Positions 63,908-64,000 of a stretch of 64,000 nucleotides of DNA are shown piece after piece. Positions within the stretch are counted from its first letter, which is position 1, and every line of letters begins with the position of its first letter. Source of the stretch: Robiginitomaculum sp. (GTDB lineage: Bacteria; Pseudomonadota; Alphaproteobacteria; Caulobacterales; Maricaulaceae); assembly GCA_021776515.1 (NCBI GenBank), contig JAJFFS010000007.1, positions 1-64,000 of the forward strand, written 5' to 3'. The position numbers and the translations under genes are program-made. A model generated the notes under the pieces. That model did not search any database. It was not told where the DNA came from and saw nothing but the letters and a program-made list of their open reading frames with translations.

Positions 63908-64000
63908 CCTCTTTTGCCAAACCAAGTATCAATCTGAAAAATGCCAAACGAAACGCGCTGGGCCTTACCTGGCACGATTATGAAGGGGCTATGTCTACGC
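63904..64000 (+). CDS. korB: 2-oxoacid:acceptor oxidoreductase beta subunit, N-terminal part
   Basis: The first 32 codons read MTSFAKPSINLKNAKRNALG and then LTWHDYEGAMST, the usual start of KorB, which carries the thiamine diphosphate site. The ATG overlaps the korA stop by four bases. The rest lies outside the window. Confidence 0.85.
   Translation, partial: MTSFAKPSINLKNAKRNALGLTWHDYEGAMST

Overview
The window looks like a piece of an alphaproteobacterial chromosome, roughly half G+C, from an aerobic to microaerobic Gram-negative, plausibly marine, bacterium. The signs are a complete ccoNOQPGHIS cbb3 oxidase operon, two large TonB-dependent receptors, several lipobox lipoproteins, a pyrB gene paired with a metal-site-less dihydroorotase homologue, and a gatCAB cluster carrying a DUF559 gene. 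A caulobacteral or hyphomonad-like lineage would fit, but the rank below class is a guess.

Layout. 1-1.3 kb: the end of an IS3-family element, a BMT5-like methyltransferase gene apparently cut by it, and an AlkB-like dioxygenase, next to the 3' end of tRNA-Leu(GAG). This looks like the edge of an acquired island. 1.5-10.6 kb: a short FliN-type protein, lipB, TM2 and DUF805 membrane proteins, a phosphodiesterase lipoprotein, an unrecognised protein built of two copies of one domain, an acyl-CoA carboxylase beta subunit, a dienoyl-CoA isomerase-type crotonase and a cyclic-nucleotide-domain patatin. 10.7-16.8 kb: gatCAB (minus strand), interrupted by a DUF559 gene between inverted palindromic repeats, and divergent pyrB-pyrC'. 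17-24 kb: two TonB receptors and a secreted carboxylesterase. 24.8-35.9 kb: an exopolysaccharide locus (OPX export protein, co-polymerase, a P-loop protein without the Walker lysine, acyltransferase, polymerase/ligase, two glycosyltransferases, deacetylase, flippase, GNAT/FemAB-like protein). 36.4-44.3 kb: cbb3 oxidase with its assembly and copper-supply genes. 44.6-49.6 kb: an FG-GAP/ASPIC protein with two membrane partners, and a divergent hybrid histidine kinase. 49.6-59.7 kb: two M28 peptidases, a methylglutaconyl-CoA hydratase-like crotonase, an Old Yellow Enzyme homologue, a GST, a sterol-desaturase-family protein, an aldehyde dehydrogenase and a glycerophosphodiesterase. 60.3-64 kb: an operon for a 2-oxoacid oxidoreductase with its own NAD(P)H-linked flavin/Fe-S subunit, running off the right edge.

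Themes. The carboxylase beta subunit and the hydratase suggest leucine/isovalerate breakdown, although the two genes are 45 kb apart and no alpha subunit is present. The receptors, esterase, peptidases and phosphodiesterases suggest scavenging of polymers. The most unusual items are the inverted-repeat-bounded DUF559 module with an 85-bp duplication that copies the start of gatB, the methyltransferase/AlkB pair at the island edge, the duplicated-domain protein at 5.1 kb, the catalytically stripped PyrC' and P-loop proteins, and the three-gene ASPIC operon. All functional calls come from reading motifs in the translated sequence; no database search was possible.
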